Assembly (NCBI GenBank): GCA_024235675.1
Contig: JACKLZ010000003.1
Coordinates: 248,001 to 312,000, forward strand
From: Zoogloeaceae bacterium
GTDB lineage: Bacteria; Pseudomonadota; Gammaproteobacteria; Burkholderiales; Rhodocyclaceae
Direction: 5' to 3'
DNA: 64,000 nt
Within the stretch, counting starts at the first letter, position 1; every line of letters starts with the position of its first letter. Made by a program: the position numbers and the translations under genes. A model generated the notes under the pieces. It saw only the letters and a program-made list of their open reading frames with translations, had not been told where the DNA came from and did not search any database. Shown here piece by piece: positions 17,776-27,100 of the stretch.

Positions 17776-18570
17776 ATGAGCAAGCGCGCTTTGACCATCG
17801 GCATCAACGACTACCCTGGCACCGATGGGGATTTGTCCGGATGCATCAATGACGCCCAGGACTGGGCGGCCGTGCTGGGCGGCAAAGGCTATGCGGTCAC
17901 CAGCCTGCTCGACGAGGCGGCGACACTGGATGCGATGGTGGAGAAGATCGGCGATCTGATCACCAGCGCGGTCAAGGGCGATTCACTGATCATCACCTAC
18001 TCCGGCCACGGCACCTGGGTGCCCGATCGCTCCGGCGATGAGGCCGACGGGCGTGACGAGGCGCTGTGTCCGCACGACATCGGCGACGGCAAGATCCTGC
18101 TCGACGACGATCTGCGCAACCTGTTCGACCAGCGCCCGGCCGGCGTGCGCGTGGTGCTCATTTCCGACAGCTGCCACTCCGGCTCGGTGACTCGCGGCGA
18201 CGAGGCCGACCTCGATCCCGCCTTGCCGCGCGCCCGTTTTTTGCCGCCCGCCAGCTGGATGAGCCTGGGCGCGCTCGCCGCCACCCGTAGCCGCCCGGCA
18301 GCGCTGATGGGCGGCATGACGCGCGCCGGCGGCGACCTGCTGCTGGCCGGCTGCCGCGACACCGAGTTCAGCTGGGACACTCAATTCCGCGGTCGCCCCA
18401 ACGGCGCCTTCACCTACTACGCCATCAAGAGCCTGCACACCCTGCTGCCGGGGGCCAGCTACCAGCAGTGGTTCCGCGCCATCAGCCACTACCTGCCCTC
18501 GACCCGCCTGCCGCAGACGCCGCAGATCTTCGGCTCGCGCACCGCCCGTCATTTCGAACTCTTCTCCTGA
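17776..18570 (+). CDS. Caspase-like cysteine protease (metacaspase / peptidase C14)
   Basis: This 264-residue soluble protein is a compact p20-type caspase fold without a signal peptide. The catalytic dyad is intact: H78 in YSGHG and C133 in ISDSCHSGS. The acidic segment SGDEADGRDEALCPHD and the following ILLDDDL match metacaspases, which cleave after Arg/Lys, often with Ca2+. The start at 17776 has a purine-rich ribosome site (GAAGCGAGG). It is the first gene of a three-gene plus-strand set; the next gene begins 25 bp downstream and carries its own CHAT protease domain. Codon use looks like the neighbours. The specific role is unknown; a function in regulated proteolysis or defence is inference. 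Confidence 0.9.
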   Translation: MSKRALTIGINDYPGTDGDLSGCINDAQDWAAVLGGKGYAVTSLLDEAATLDAMVEKIGDLITSAVKGDSLIITYSGHGTWVPDRSGDEADGRDEALCPHDIGDGKILLDDDLRNLFDQRPAGVRVVLISDSCHSGSVTRGDEADLDPALPRARFLPPASWMSLGALAATRSRPAALMGGMTRAGGDLLLAGCRDTEFSWDTQFRGRPNGAFTYYAIKSLHTLLPGASYQQWFRAISHYLPSTRLPQTPQIFGSRTARHFELFS

Positions 18571-18595
18571 TTTCGCCCCGCCAAGGATTCAGCCC

Positions 18596-21500
18596 ATGCC
18601 CATCGACCCCCGTTTTCGCTTCAGCGGCGCCGCCGCCACCGCCCGACAGCCCCGCACCGATCAGGTGAGCGTGACCTCGGCGCGGCGGATCGTGCCGGGG
18701 GTGGCGCGAGGCGGCGAGTCGACGACCGAGATCGACGCCGATGCCGTGCTGCGGGTCGAGCTCGAAAACGGCTTCGTCCTCTGGTCGCGCGCCGACGATC
18801 TGATGCACGAGCGCGGCCAGCGCAGTGTCGGGCGCGACGGCGACGCGTTGTGGCGGCTCGACTTCGGCCCCCGCCCGGGCCATGCCGCTGCCGGCACCTC
18901 GCGCGGCTGGCTCGGCCTCGGTGTGCGGGTGCTCGAAGTGTTCGGCGTCGATCTCAAAAACATGGCCGCGGCCAAGCTCGGCAAAGCGCTTGAAGACCGC
19001 GCGCTCGACGGTGCACCGGGGCTGTATCGGGTGTCGCTCGATGGCGCCTCGCCCGACCTGAAAGCGCTCAGCGGCAGCCTGCCCGGCGGCGCGACGCCAC
19101 TGCTGGTGTTCTTGCATGGCACGGCTTCAAGCACGACAGGCAGTTTTGGCGGTTTGTGGGACAAGGACAACGTTGCCGGTGCCGCCTTGCGCAGCCGCCT
19201 GAACGAGCGTTACGGCGAGCGCGCCTACGCCTTGCAGCACCGCAGCCTGACCGAGAGCCCCGTCGAAAACGCGCTGGCCCTGGCCCGTGCCCTGCCGGCC
19301 GGCGCCGAGGTGCATCTGGTCAGCCACTCGCGTGGCGGCCTGATCGGCGAGTTGCTCTGCCTGGGCATGCGCGACGCCAACACTGACCCGCTCGACGGCA
19401 AGCTGATCGACACCTTGTTTGCCGCCGACCGCACCGTCGCCGAGCAGATCGGCCTGTCGCCGCTCGACACCGCCGCCGCCAAGGCGCGCGACGCCGCTTA
19501 CGACGGCGACCGCAAGGCGCTCAAGGACTTGATCGCCGAGCTCGACGCCAAGCAGTTGCGCATCACCCGCTTCGTGCGCGTGGCCTGTCCGGCGCGCGGC
19601 ACCACGCTGGCGGCCGGGCGGCTCGACCGCTGGCTGTCGGTGATGGACTTCATCTCCGGCGGCGGCCTGTTTGGCGAGGCGGTCGACTTCCTGCTAGCCG
19701 TGGTCAAGGCGCGCACCGACCCGCGCACCCTGCCGGGCGTCGAGGCGATGATGCCCGGCTCGGCGCTGACCCGATTGCTGCAATCGCCCGACCTCTCCGT
19801 GACGGCCGACCTGTCGGTGATCGCCGGTGACATCGAGGGCGACTCGCTGTGGCAGCAGATCAAGCTGCTGGCCACCGACTGGTTCTACGGCGCCGATCAC
19901 GATCTGGTGGTCAACACCGGCTCCATGCTCGGCGGGCTGCGTCGCCCCGACGGCGGCGCCCGCTACCTGCGCGACGCGGGGGGCGAGGTCAATCACTTCC
20001 GCTATTTCAACAACGAAAAAACCGTCAAATGGCTGGGCCACGGCCTGACCCGGCCCGACGGCAACGACGGCAGCTTTTTGCCGATTGCCAGCGCCCCGCA
20101 TGAAGCCCCGCGCTGGCGCGAGGCCGTGCGCCGCAGCCGCTCCGGCGGCACGCCCCGGCCGCTGGCGGTGGTGCTGCCCGGCACCATGGGCAGCGTGCTG
20201 CAGCAGCGCGGCGAAACCGTCTGGCTCGACTACTGGCGTCTGCTGCGCGGCCAGCTGGGGCGCCTGCGCATGGGGCAACCCGATGTCGAGCCGATCGACC
20301 TGATCGGTGATTTCTACGGCCCCATGGTCGAATTCCTCGCGCGCAGCCACCGGGTCGAGATCTTCCCCTACGACTGGCGGCAGTCCGTCACCGCCGCTGC
20401 GGCACGCCTGGCCGAATCGCTGACCCAATGGCTGCCGGAGCTCGAAGCCAGCGGTCAGCCAGTGCATCTGGTGGCGCACTCCATGGGCGGCCTGGTGGTG
20501 CGCGCGATGATTGCCGACGGCGGCGCCGGCACCGCCGCCTGGCAGCGCATCACCGCCTTGCCCAACAGCCGCTTCGTCATGCTTGGCACGCCCAACCTCG
20601 GTTCGCACGAGGCGGTGCGCTGGCTCACCTGCACGAACCCCACCCAGCAAAAGCTGGCCCTGCTCGACATCACCCAGACCACCACCGGCGTCACCGATAT
20701 CGTGCGCGAGTACGCCGGCTTGCTCGAATTGCTGCCCTTCGACCCCGCCGGTGCCGACTTTGCCGATGCCGCCCGCTGGAAGGCGCTCAAGGCCGAGTTG
20801 TCGGCGGTATGGCCGCTGGCCGACGCCACCGCGCTGCGCGAGGCGCGCAAGACCTGGCAACGCCTGCTCGACGCCCCGCCCGAGCCGCGCCACATGATCT
20901 ACCTCGCCGGCTGCCAGCCGGCCACGGTGGTCGACTACGCCGTCGTGCCGCGCAACAGCTGGGACCCGGCCAGCGATCGAACGCTGGCGTTTGAAGCCAC
21001 GTCGGAGGGCGACGGCACCGTCACTTGGGCGTCGGGTCGTTTGCCCGGCGTGCCGACCTGGTATATCGAAGATACCGCGCATGACGCGTTGTGCACGCAA
21101 AAGCGCGCCTTCCCCGGCCTGCTCGATCTGCTCATGACCGGCACCACCAAGCGTCTGCCGGCGACGCCGCCGCAGCGTTCGCGGGCAGCGGCGACCGAGC
21201 CGACACGCTTCCCGATGCCGATCACGCCCTTCACCGACGACTTCCCCGACGAAGCGGCCGTGCGTGCGCTGGGCTTTGGTCCGGGCCGCCCGCTGGCCGA
21301 AACGCAAAGCACCGCCGCCGCGCCCACGCTGGCGGTCAGCATCCGTCATGGCGATCTGGCCTATGCTCGCTATCCGGTGCTGGTCGGTCACTACGCGGGC
21401 GACACTATCGTCAGCGCCGAAGCGGCGGTCAATCAGCGCCTGGGCGGTGTCTTGTCGCAGCGGCTCAACCTCGGCATGTATCCGGCCGCCAATGGCACGC

Positions 21501-24034
21501 ATGCGCTGTTCTTCAATGAAGTGCCCACGCACAAACCCTCGGGCGCGATCGTGGTCGGCCTTGGTCTGGTCGGCGAGCTGTCGCCCGGGCTGCTCGAGGC
21601 CGGCGTGCGCGGCGCCTTGCTCGACTTCGCCCTGCAGGTGGCGCAGTGGCCGGACGATGTGCGCTTTGGCCCGGCCTCGGCGCCGCGCTCGGCGGCGGTC
21701 AGCTGCCTGCTGGTCGGCTCGGGCGCGGGCGGCATGCCGGTCGGCACCTCGGTCGATGCGATCCTGCGCGGCGCGGTCTCGGCCAGCGCGGCCCTGGTCG
21801 AACAAGGCCTGGAGAGCCGGGTGGTGATCGACGCGGTGGAGATCATCGAGATCTTCGAAGACGTGGCCATCTCCGCCGCCGAGGGGCTGGAAAACTGCCT
21901 GCGCGACGGCGATCTGGCGGGCAAGCTGCGCTGGGACAGCCGCGATATCCAGAGCGGCGAGGGCCGGCGGCGGCGGGTGCGCTGTGACGAGATGCCCGAC
22001 TGGTGGCATCGGCTGGAGATTGTCGAGGAGCCGGGGCGCGAGGCGCTGCGCTTCATCTTCGCCACCGACCGTGCGCGCGCCGAAGAAACCCTCATGGCCG
22101 GGCAGCTGGAGCTGGCCGACGCCTTTATTGCGCAGGCCTCGGCCTCGCCGGCGGCCAACAGCGAAATCGCCAAGACCCTGTTCGAGATGTTGCTGCCCAA
22201 CAGCCTCAAGGAAATGGCGCCGCGCCAATCCAACATGGTGGTGATGGTCGATGACCGCTCGGCGCGTTATCCGTGGGAGCTGCTCGAAAACCGCTGGAGT
22301 GCTGGCGACCGTCCGCCCGCCGTGGCGGCCGGGCTGGTGCGCCAGCTCAAGGCCAGCCAGTTCCGTCAGCAGCCGGCGCATGCGCCGCATGCCAAGGCCC
22401 TGGTGGTGGGCAATCCCGATCTCGACGCCTGGGCCGGTTTTGCCGATCTGCCCGGCGCGCGGCAAGAGGCCGAGACCGTGGTCGCCATGTTGCGCAGCGG
22501 AGGCTTCGAGGTGCGCGAGAGCATCGACGAGCGGGCGGATTCGATCCTCGCCGGCCTGCACCGCGACGCCTGGCGCATCCTGCATCTGGCCGGCCACGGC
22601 GTGCACGAGATGACCTCTGACCGAGGCCGGACGGTGTCGGGCATGGTGATTGGCCGCGATGCGGTGCTCACCCCGGGGGATGTGGAGCAGATGCGCTGGG
22701 TGCCCGAACTGGTGTTCATCAACTGCTGCCACTTGGGCAAGACGGCACGCGGCGAGCCCGCCCGCTTCAACATCCTGGCCGCCAACCTGGCGGTGCAGTT
22801 CGTGAAGATGGGCGTCAAGGCCGTGGTAGCCGCCGGCTGGGCGGTGGATGACGCCGCTGCCAACGCTTTTGCGGCCAGCTTCTACAAGCACTTGCTGGCC
22901 GGTCAGCCCTTTGGCGAAGCGGTGCGTGCCGCCCGTGAAGAAGCCTGGACCAGCTTCCCCGGCATCAACACCTGGGGCGCTTACCAGTGCTACGGCGACC
23001 CGAGCTACCGCTTGCGCGGGCAGGCCGGGGTCAGCACGCCGCGCGCCCAGCGGCCCTTCTACGCGCCCTCCGAGCTGGTGGTGGCGCTGGAAAACCATGT
23101 GCAGTGGGTGCAGATGCAGGTGCAGCGCCATGGTGACGATGCCGAGGCGCTGGCCGACATGCGCGACGGCATTGCCGCCATTCTCGGCCGGGTGCCGCAG
23201 AGCTTGTCCGAGCGCTGGCTGGGGCGGGCCGACGTCGCGGCGGCGCTGGGCTTTGCCTGGGGCGAGACGGGGGCCTTTGCCGAGGCCGTCGATTGGCTCA
23301 ACCGGGCGCTCGGCTACGATGTGGGCGATTGTCCGGTGCGTGCGGTGGAGCAGTGTGCCAACTTCAAGGTACGCCTCGCCGGGCAGGCCTGGGCGGCGCT
23401 GCGCGCCTCGTCAAGCGCCGACGAAGTGCGTCGCGCAGAGCTGGTGACGCGCATCGAGGAGGCCATCTCCGAACTCGATCTGATCTGCCGGCGCGCGCCC
23501 ACCGAAGAGCGTTACACCTTGCTCGGCAGCGCCTGCAAACGTCTGGCCTGGCTGCATGCCGCCGAAGGGCCGCGCCTCGAAGCCCTGATCAACATGGGCA
23601 ATTACTACCGGCTGGCCATGGAGGCGGCCGGCAAGGGGCGGTCGATCTACGGCTTCACCAACTGGGCGCTGGCCGAGGTGCTGGCGATTACGCTGGGCGG
23701 TGCGGCGGGCACCAGTGCGGCGGTGCTGCTTGAAGAGTGCGAGGCAATGATTGAAGTGGCGCGCGCCAAGAATGCCGCCAACCCCAATTTCTGGGACGCG
23801 GCCAGCGAGGCCGATTGCGCGCTGGTGCGCCTGATCGCCCGCGCGCCGAGCGCCCGCGTGGCCCGCCGAGGGGCCGACGACGTGGTCGAGCTCTATCGTC
23901 GGGCATTGGCCCGGGGCGCCAGCCCGCGACAGCGCGCGACCTTGCATGAGCACCTCGATTTCCTGGTGGCCTTGTGCGAAGGCGCACGCAAGCCGCTGCG
24001 CGACGCGGTGACCACCATCCGTGCCGGACTATGA
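18596..24034 (+). CDS. Giant lipase-LCAT-CHAT-helical-repeat protein
   Basis: This 1812-residue soluble protein combines several catalytic modules. After an N-terminal region of unknown fold (1-165) comes an alpha/beta hydrolase (about 165-500) with LHGTASS (H174) and nucleophile S245 in VSHSRGG. An LCAT-like lipase follows (about 520-860) with PGTMGS at 528-533, YDWR, and S629 in VAHSMGG. A middle region (about 880-1160) is unassigned; its VVGLGLVGELSPG stretch vaguely recalls M17 aminopeptidase N-domains. A CHAT protease (about 1220-1490) has YPWELLENR, H1334 in HLAGHG and C1378 in INCCHLG. The last 300 residues are helical and TPR-like. The ribosome site AAGGA precedes the ATG. No signal peptide or membrane segment is seen. 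The gene sits 25 bp after the metacaspase gene and ends 13 bp before the M15 gene start. Confidence 0.88.
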   Translation: MPIDPRFRFSGAAATARQPRTDQVSVTSARRIVPGVARGGESTTEIDADAVLRVELENGFVLWSRADDLMHERGQRSVGRDGDALWRLDFGPRPGHAAAGTSRGWLGLGVRVLEVFGVDLKNMAAAKLGKALEDRALDGAPGLYRVSLDGASPDLKALSGSLPGGATPLLVFLHGTASSTTGSFGGLWDKDNVAGAALRSRLNERYGERAYALQHRSLTESPVENALALARALPAGAEVHLVSHSRGGLIGELLCLGMRDANTDPLDGKLIDTLFAADRTVAEQIGLSPLDTAAAKARDAAYDGDRKALKDLIAELDAKQLRITRFVRVACPARGTTLAAGRLDRWLSVMDFISGGGLFGEAVDFLLAVVKARTDPRTLPGVEAMMPGSALTRLLQSPDLSVTADLSVIAGDIEGDSLWQQIKLLATDWFYGADHDLVVNTGSMLGGLRRPDGGARYLRDAGGEVNHFRYFNNEKTVKWLGHGLTRPDGNDGSFLPIASAPHEAPRWREAVRRSRSGGTPRPLAVVLPGTMGSVLQQRGETVWLDYWRLLRGQLGRLRMGQPDVEPIDLIGDFYGPMVEFLARSHRVEIFPYDWRQSVTAAAARLAESLTQWLPELEASGQPVHLVAHSMGGLVVRAMIADGGAGTAAWQRITALPNSRFVMLGTPNLGSHEAVRWLTCTNPTQQKLALLDITQTTTGVTDIVREYAGLLELLPFDPAGADFADAARWKALKAELSAVWPLADATALREARKTWQRLLDAPPEPRHMIYLAGCQPATVVDYAVVPRNSWDPASDRTLAFEATSEGDGTVTWASGRLPGVPTWYIEDTAHDALCTQKRAFPGLLDLLMTGTTKRLPATPPQRSRAAATEPTRFPMPITPFTDDFPDEAAVRALGFGPGRPLAETQSTAAAPTLAVSIRHGDLAYARYPVLVGHYAGDTIVSAEAAVNQRLGGVLSQRLNLGMYPAANGTHALFFNEVPTHKPSGAIVVGLGLVGELSPGLLEAGVRGALLDFALQVAQWPDDVRFGPASAPRSAAVSCLLVGSGAGGMPVGTSVDAILRGAVSASAALVEQGLESRVVIDAVEIIEIFEDVAISAAEGLENCLRDGDLAGKLRWDSRDIQSGEGRRRRVRCDEMPDWWHRLEIVEEPGREALRFIFATDRARAEETLMAGQLELADAFIAQASASPAANSEIAKTLFEMLLPNSLKEMAPRQSNMVVMVDDRSARYPWELLENRWSAGDRPPAVAAGLVRQLKASQFRQQPAHAPHAKALVVGNPDLDAWAGFADLPGARQEAETVVAMLRSGGFEVRESIDERADSILAGLHRDAWRILHLAGHGVHEMTSDRGRTVSGMVIGRDAVLTPGDVEQMRWVPELVFINCCHLGKTARGEPARFNILAANLAVQFVKMGVKAVVAAGWAVDDAAANAFAASFYKHLLAGQPFGEAVRAAREEAWTSFPGINTWGAYQCYGDPSYRLRGQAGVSTPRAQRPFYAPSELVVALENHVQWVQMQVQRHGDDAEALADMRDGIAAILGRVPQSLSERWLGRADVAAALGFAWGETGAFAEAVDWLNRALGYDVGDCPVRAVEQCANFKVRLAGQAWAALRASSSADEVRRAELVTRIEEAISELDLICRRAPTEERYTLLGSACKRLAWLHAAEGPRLEALINMGNYYRLAMEAAGKGRSIYGFTNWALAEVLAITLGGAAGTSAAVLLEECEAMIEVARAKNAANPNFWDAASEADCALVRLIARAPSARVARRGADDVVELYRRALARGASPRQRATLHEHLDFLVALCEGARKPLRDAVTTIRAGL

Positions 24035-24047
24035 CTCGGAGATGACC

Positions 24048-24623
24048 ATGACCACGACCGACCATAGCCAGACTCCGATTACCGACCTTCACCTGGGGGG
24101 GCTCGCGCCGCGCGATGCAATCTCGCCGAATTTCCGTTTCTATGAGCTGACCCGCTCCGACCTGGCCGAGCGCCGCGGCATCGACAACGGCTTCGAGACC
24201 GATGCCCAGCTGCAGGCGGCGGCGCATCTGGCGCGGCAGGTGTTGCAGCCGGTGCGCGATGAATACGGGTCCTTCACGCCGAACAGCGTGTTTCGTTCGC
24301 AGGCGCTGGAGCGTGCGCTCAAATTGCGTCCGGCCAGCTGGATCAGCACCAGCCAGCACACCACGGGCTGCGCCTGCGATATCGAAGTTCCCGGCGTGGC
24401 CACACTGGTGCTGGCGCGCTGGGTGGTCAAACACCTGAGCGATTTTGATCAGGTCATTTGCGAGTGCTACGACCCGAGCAAAGGGCCCAACTCGGGCTGG
24501 GTGCATGTCTCGCTCAAACCGCCCGGCCAGAGCGCCAATCGACGGATTGAACTGAGTTATATCCGCGACCCGGACTCGGGGCGGATGATTTATGTGGAGG
24601 GGCTGCGCGCGGCGGTGGCCTGA
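24048..24623 (+). CDS. Peptidase M15-type zinc peptidase (PF08291-like)
   Basis: This roughly 191-residue protein matches the M15A/DD-carboxypeptidase-like fold: NFRFYELTRSDLA, a helix ending LQPVRDEYG, the SVFRS position, then SQHTTGCACDIEV with H104 and D111 as zinc ligands, and GWVHVS with H153. Family members cleave peptidoglycan stem peptides or act as endolysins. There is no signal peptide, so an intact cell would keep it in the cytosol. The ATG at 24048 was chosen because GGAG lies 6 nt upstream; an ATG at 24042 and a GTG at 24021 are alternatives. It follows the CHAT gene by 13 bp and precedes the argS promoter. Confidence 0.82.
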   Translation: MTTTDHSQTPITDLHLGGLAPRDAISPNFRFYELTRSDLAERRGIDNGFETDAQLQAAAHLARQVLQPVRDEYGSFTPNSVFRSQALERALKLRPASWISTSQHTTGCACDIEVPGVATLVLARWVVKHLSDFDQVICECYDPSKGPNSGWVHVSLKPPGQSANRRIELSYIRDPDSGRMIYVEGLRAAVA

Positions 24624-24663
24624 TGTCAGCGTTCGGCGCACCGGAGGATGGCCGCGCTTCTTG

Positions 24664-24669
24664 TATAAT
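24664..24669 (+). promoter_or_regulatory. Candidate -10 element for argS
   Basis: A perfect TATAAT lies 28 bp before the argS ATG and would give a leader of about 20 nt. I see no matching -35. It indicates that argS has its own start and is not only read through from the CHAT locus. Confidence 0.45.
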
Positions 24670-24697
24670 GCGCGGTTTTCCAGCCTGATTCGTGCCC

Positions 24698-26431
24698 ATG
24701 AGCGCCGACCCGAAAACCCTTCTTGCCGATTTGCTGCGCCAGGCCCTCAACAGCGTGGCGCCGGACCATGTGGACACGCCCATTGTTCTGGAGCGTCCGA
24801 AGCAGGCCAGCCATGGCGATTTTTCGTCCAATCTGGCGTTGCAGCTGGCCAAGCCGATGCGCCGCAGCCCGCGTGATCTGGCCGCCTTGCTGATGGCCGA
24901 GCTGCCCGCTTCAACGCAGGTGGCCAAGGTTGAGGTGGCCGGTGCCGGCTTCATCAATTTCACCCTCGCGGCGGATGCCAAGACCTCGGTGGTGAATGCG
25001 GTGTTGAGCCAGGGCGCCAGTTTTGGTCGCGGCGCGGCCACGGGCACCAAGGTGCAGATCGAGTTCGTGTCGGCCAACCCGACCGGCCCGCTGCATGTCG
25101 GCCATGGCCGCGGTGCCGCGTATGGCGCCTCGCTGGCCTCGGTGATGGACTTTGCCGGGCACACGGTGGCGCGCGAGTACTACGTGAATGATGCCGGCCG
25201 GCAGATGGACATCCTGGCCTTGTCGACCTGGTTGCGTTACCTGGCCAATTTCGACATTACCGTGCCGTTCCCGCCGAACGCCTATCAGGGCAGTTACGTG
25301 GTCGATATGGGCGCCGAGATTCGCAACGCCCACGGCGACCGCTTTGCCAAGGTGACGGCCGAGCAGGTGCTGGCCGGGGTGTGCTCGGTTGAGGACGACA
25401 AGGAAGACCACCTCGACGGCCTGATCGCCAACGCCAAGCGTCTGCTGGGCGAGGACTACGCCTGGATTCACGACTTCGCGCTGACCGAGCAACTCGGCGA
25501 CTGCCGCGAAGACCTTGAAGCGTTCGGCGTGCCCTTCGACAAGTGGTTCTCTGAAAAGAGCCTGTTCGACACCGGTCTGGTCGAGCGTGCCGTGACGGCG
25601 CTCGAGCAGCAAGGCCACATTTATGTGCAGGACGGCGCCAAGTGGTTCCGCTCCAGCACCTTTGGCGATGAAAAAGACCGCGTGGTGCAGCGTGAGAACG
25701 GGCTGTTCACCTACTTCGCCTCTGACATCGCCTATCACCTGAACAAGTACGAGCGTGGTTTCGACCGCATCATCGACATCTGGGGCGCCGACCACCACGG
25801 TTACATCCCGCGCGTGCGCGGCGCGATTGCCGCGCTTGGCCTGCCCACCGAGAAGTTCGAAGTGGCACTGGTGCAGTTCGCCGTGCTCTATCGCAACGGT
25901 CAGAAAGCGGCCATGTCGACCCGCTCGGGCGAGTTCGTCACCCTACGCGAGCTGCGCAAGGACGTGGGCAACGACGCCTGCCGCTTCTTTTATGTGCTGC
26001 GCAAGAGCGACCAGCATCTGGATTTCGACCTCGATCTGGCCAAGAGCCAGAGCAACGAGAACCCGGTGTATTACATCCAGTACGCCCATGCGCGCATCTG
26101 CTCGGTGCTCGCGCAGTGGAATGGTGTGGAGCGCGATCTGCTCGACGCCGATCTGGCGCGCCTCGACGGCGAGCGCGAGCTGGCGCTGTGCGCGCGCCTG
26201 GCGGCGTTTGCCGAGGTCATTCAGTCGGCCGCGGCCGACTATGCCCCGCACCAGGTGGCCTTCTATCTGAAAGATCTGGCGGGCGAATTCCACAGTTGGT
26301 ACAACGCCGAACGGATGCTGGTCGACGATGAAGCCCTGATGATCGCGCGTCTGGCGCTCGCCGCCGCCGTGCGTCAGGTGCTGGTGTCCGGCCTGGCCCT
26401 GCTCGGCGTGTCTGCGCCGACCTCCATGTAA
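24698..26431 (+). CDS. argS: Arginyl-tRNA synthetase
   Basis: This 577-residue class I aminoacyl-tRNA synthetase charges tRNA-Arg. It has the HIGH-type motif in ANPTGPLHVGHGRGA, the N-terminal Add-1 domain, the degenerate KMSKS region KAAMSTRSGEFV, and the C-terminal DALR anticodon-binding domain. The ATG at 24698 is preferred over a GTG 6 bp upstream. The SPOR protein gene follows 21 bp downstream. Confidence 0.97.
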   Translation: MSADPKTLLADLLRQALNSVAPDHVDTPIVLERPKQASHGDFSSNLALQLAKPMRRSPRDLAALLMAELPASTQVAKVEVAGAGFINFTLAADAKTSVVNAVLSQGASFGRGAATGTKVQIEFVSANPTGPLHVGHGRGAAYGASLASVMDFAGHTVAREYYVNDAGRQMDILALSTWLRYLANFDITVPFPPNAYQGSYVVDMGAEIRNAHGDRFAKVTAEQVLAGVCSVEDDKEDHLDGLIANAKRLLGEDYAWIHDFALTEQLGDCREDLEAFGVPFDKWFSEKSLFDTGLVERAVTALEQQGHIYVQDGAKWFRSSTFGDEKDRVVQRENGLFTYFASDIAYHLNKYERGFDRIIDIWGADHHGYIPRVRGAIAALGLPTEKFEVALVQFAVLYRNGQKAAMSTRSGEFVTLRELRKDVGNDACRFFYVLRKSDQHLDFDLDLAKSQSNENPVYYIQYAHARICSVLAQWNGVERDLLDADLARLDGERELALCARLAAFAEVIQSAAADYAPHQVAFYLKDLAGEFHSWYNAERMLVDDEALMIARLALAAAVRQVLVSGLALLGVSAPTSM

Positions 26432-26452
26432 CCCGCCCGAGGAGTCGATGGC

Positions 26453-27022
26453 GTGAGCGGTAATCGTAAAACCAGCAAGAAGGCGCCGGCGCGGCGCAGC
26501 GGTGGTGGGGTCTTTGTCGGCATCGTCATCGGTCTGATGCTCGGCGCCGTGTTCGCCGCCGGCGTGGCCTGGTATCTCACCCGGTCCAACCCTTTTGCCG
26601 GACAAGGCACCCGCGCCCCCACCGAGGCCAGCAGCCCGCTGGCGCCACGCGTGTTACCGGGCAAGCCGGGTGATCGGCCGGTTGAGAAACCGCAGTTCGA
26701 CTTCTACAATATTTTGCCCAAGGGCGATGGCGCGGTCGAAGTGCCGGCCACGGTGGCGCCGGTCGAGGCGACACGGCCTGCGGCCGAGCGTTTCTATCTG
26801 CAAGTCGGCGCATTTGAAGATCCGACCGAAGCCGACAACCTCAAGGCGCGTCTGGCGCTGATGGGCATCGAGGCCTCGGTGCAGCGCGGTGAGTCGGCCA
26901 GCAAGGGCACGGTGCACCGGGTGCGCGTCGGCCCCTACAATCGGGTTGAAGACATGAATGCCGCGCGCGCCGAATTGGCCCGTGCGGGTATGGAAAGCTC
27001 CTTGGTCCGGGTCAAGCCCTGA
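26453..27022 (+). CDS. SPOR-domain cell-envelope protein
   Basis: This 189-residue type II membrane protein has a basic N-terminus, one membrane segment (about 19-43), a proline-rich linker and a C-terminal SPOR domain (about 112-187, FYLQVGAFEDPTEADNLKARL to VRVGPY). SPOR domains bind denuded septal peptidoglycan, so it probably sits at the division site, like FtsN/DedD. The start is GTG at 26453 with GAGGAG upstream. The argS-SPOR-dsbA order is common in betaproteobacteria. Confidence 0.9.
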   Translation: MSGNRKTSKKAPARRSGGGVFVGIVIGLMLGAVFAAGVAWYLTRSNPFAGQGTRAPTEASSPLAPRVLPGKPGDRPVEKPQFDFYNILPKGDGAVEVPATVAPVEATRPAAERFYLQVGAFEDPTEADNLKARLALMGIEASVQRGESASKGTVHRVRVGPYNRVEDMNAARAELARAGMESSLVRVKP

Positions 27023-27100
27023 CCGGCCGGCGTCGAGCGTCGGGAACTCTGCTCCTGCGCCCGCGTCTGAACCAGGCACTTAACTGATCAGGAAGACACA

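Noticed and set aside
19694..23131. A very long open frame (about 1145 codons) on the minus strand
   Set aside because: It lies antisense to the giant lipase-CHAT gene. Such frames arise from high GC at third codon positions, and the translation has no recognisable domain.
18596..24034. TPR-CHAT protease of a type III-E CRISPR (Craspase) system
   Set aside because: No cas gene or CRISPR array is present in the window, and the protein carries two lipases that Craspase proteases lack.
24048..24623. Phage endolysin or prophage remnant
   Set aside because: No integrase, holin, capsid or tail gene is near it; it sits tight against the CHAT gene on the same strand.
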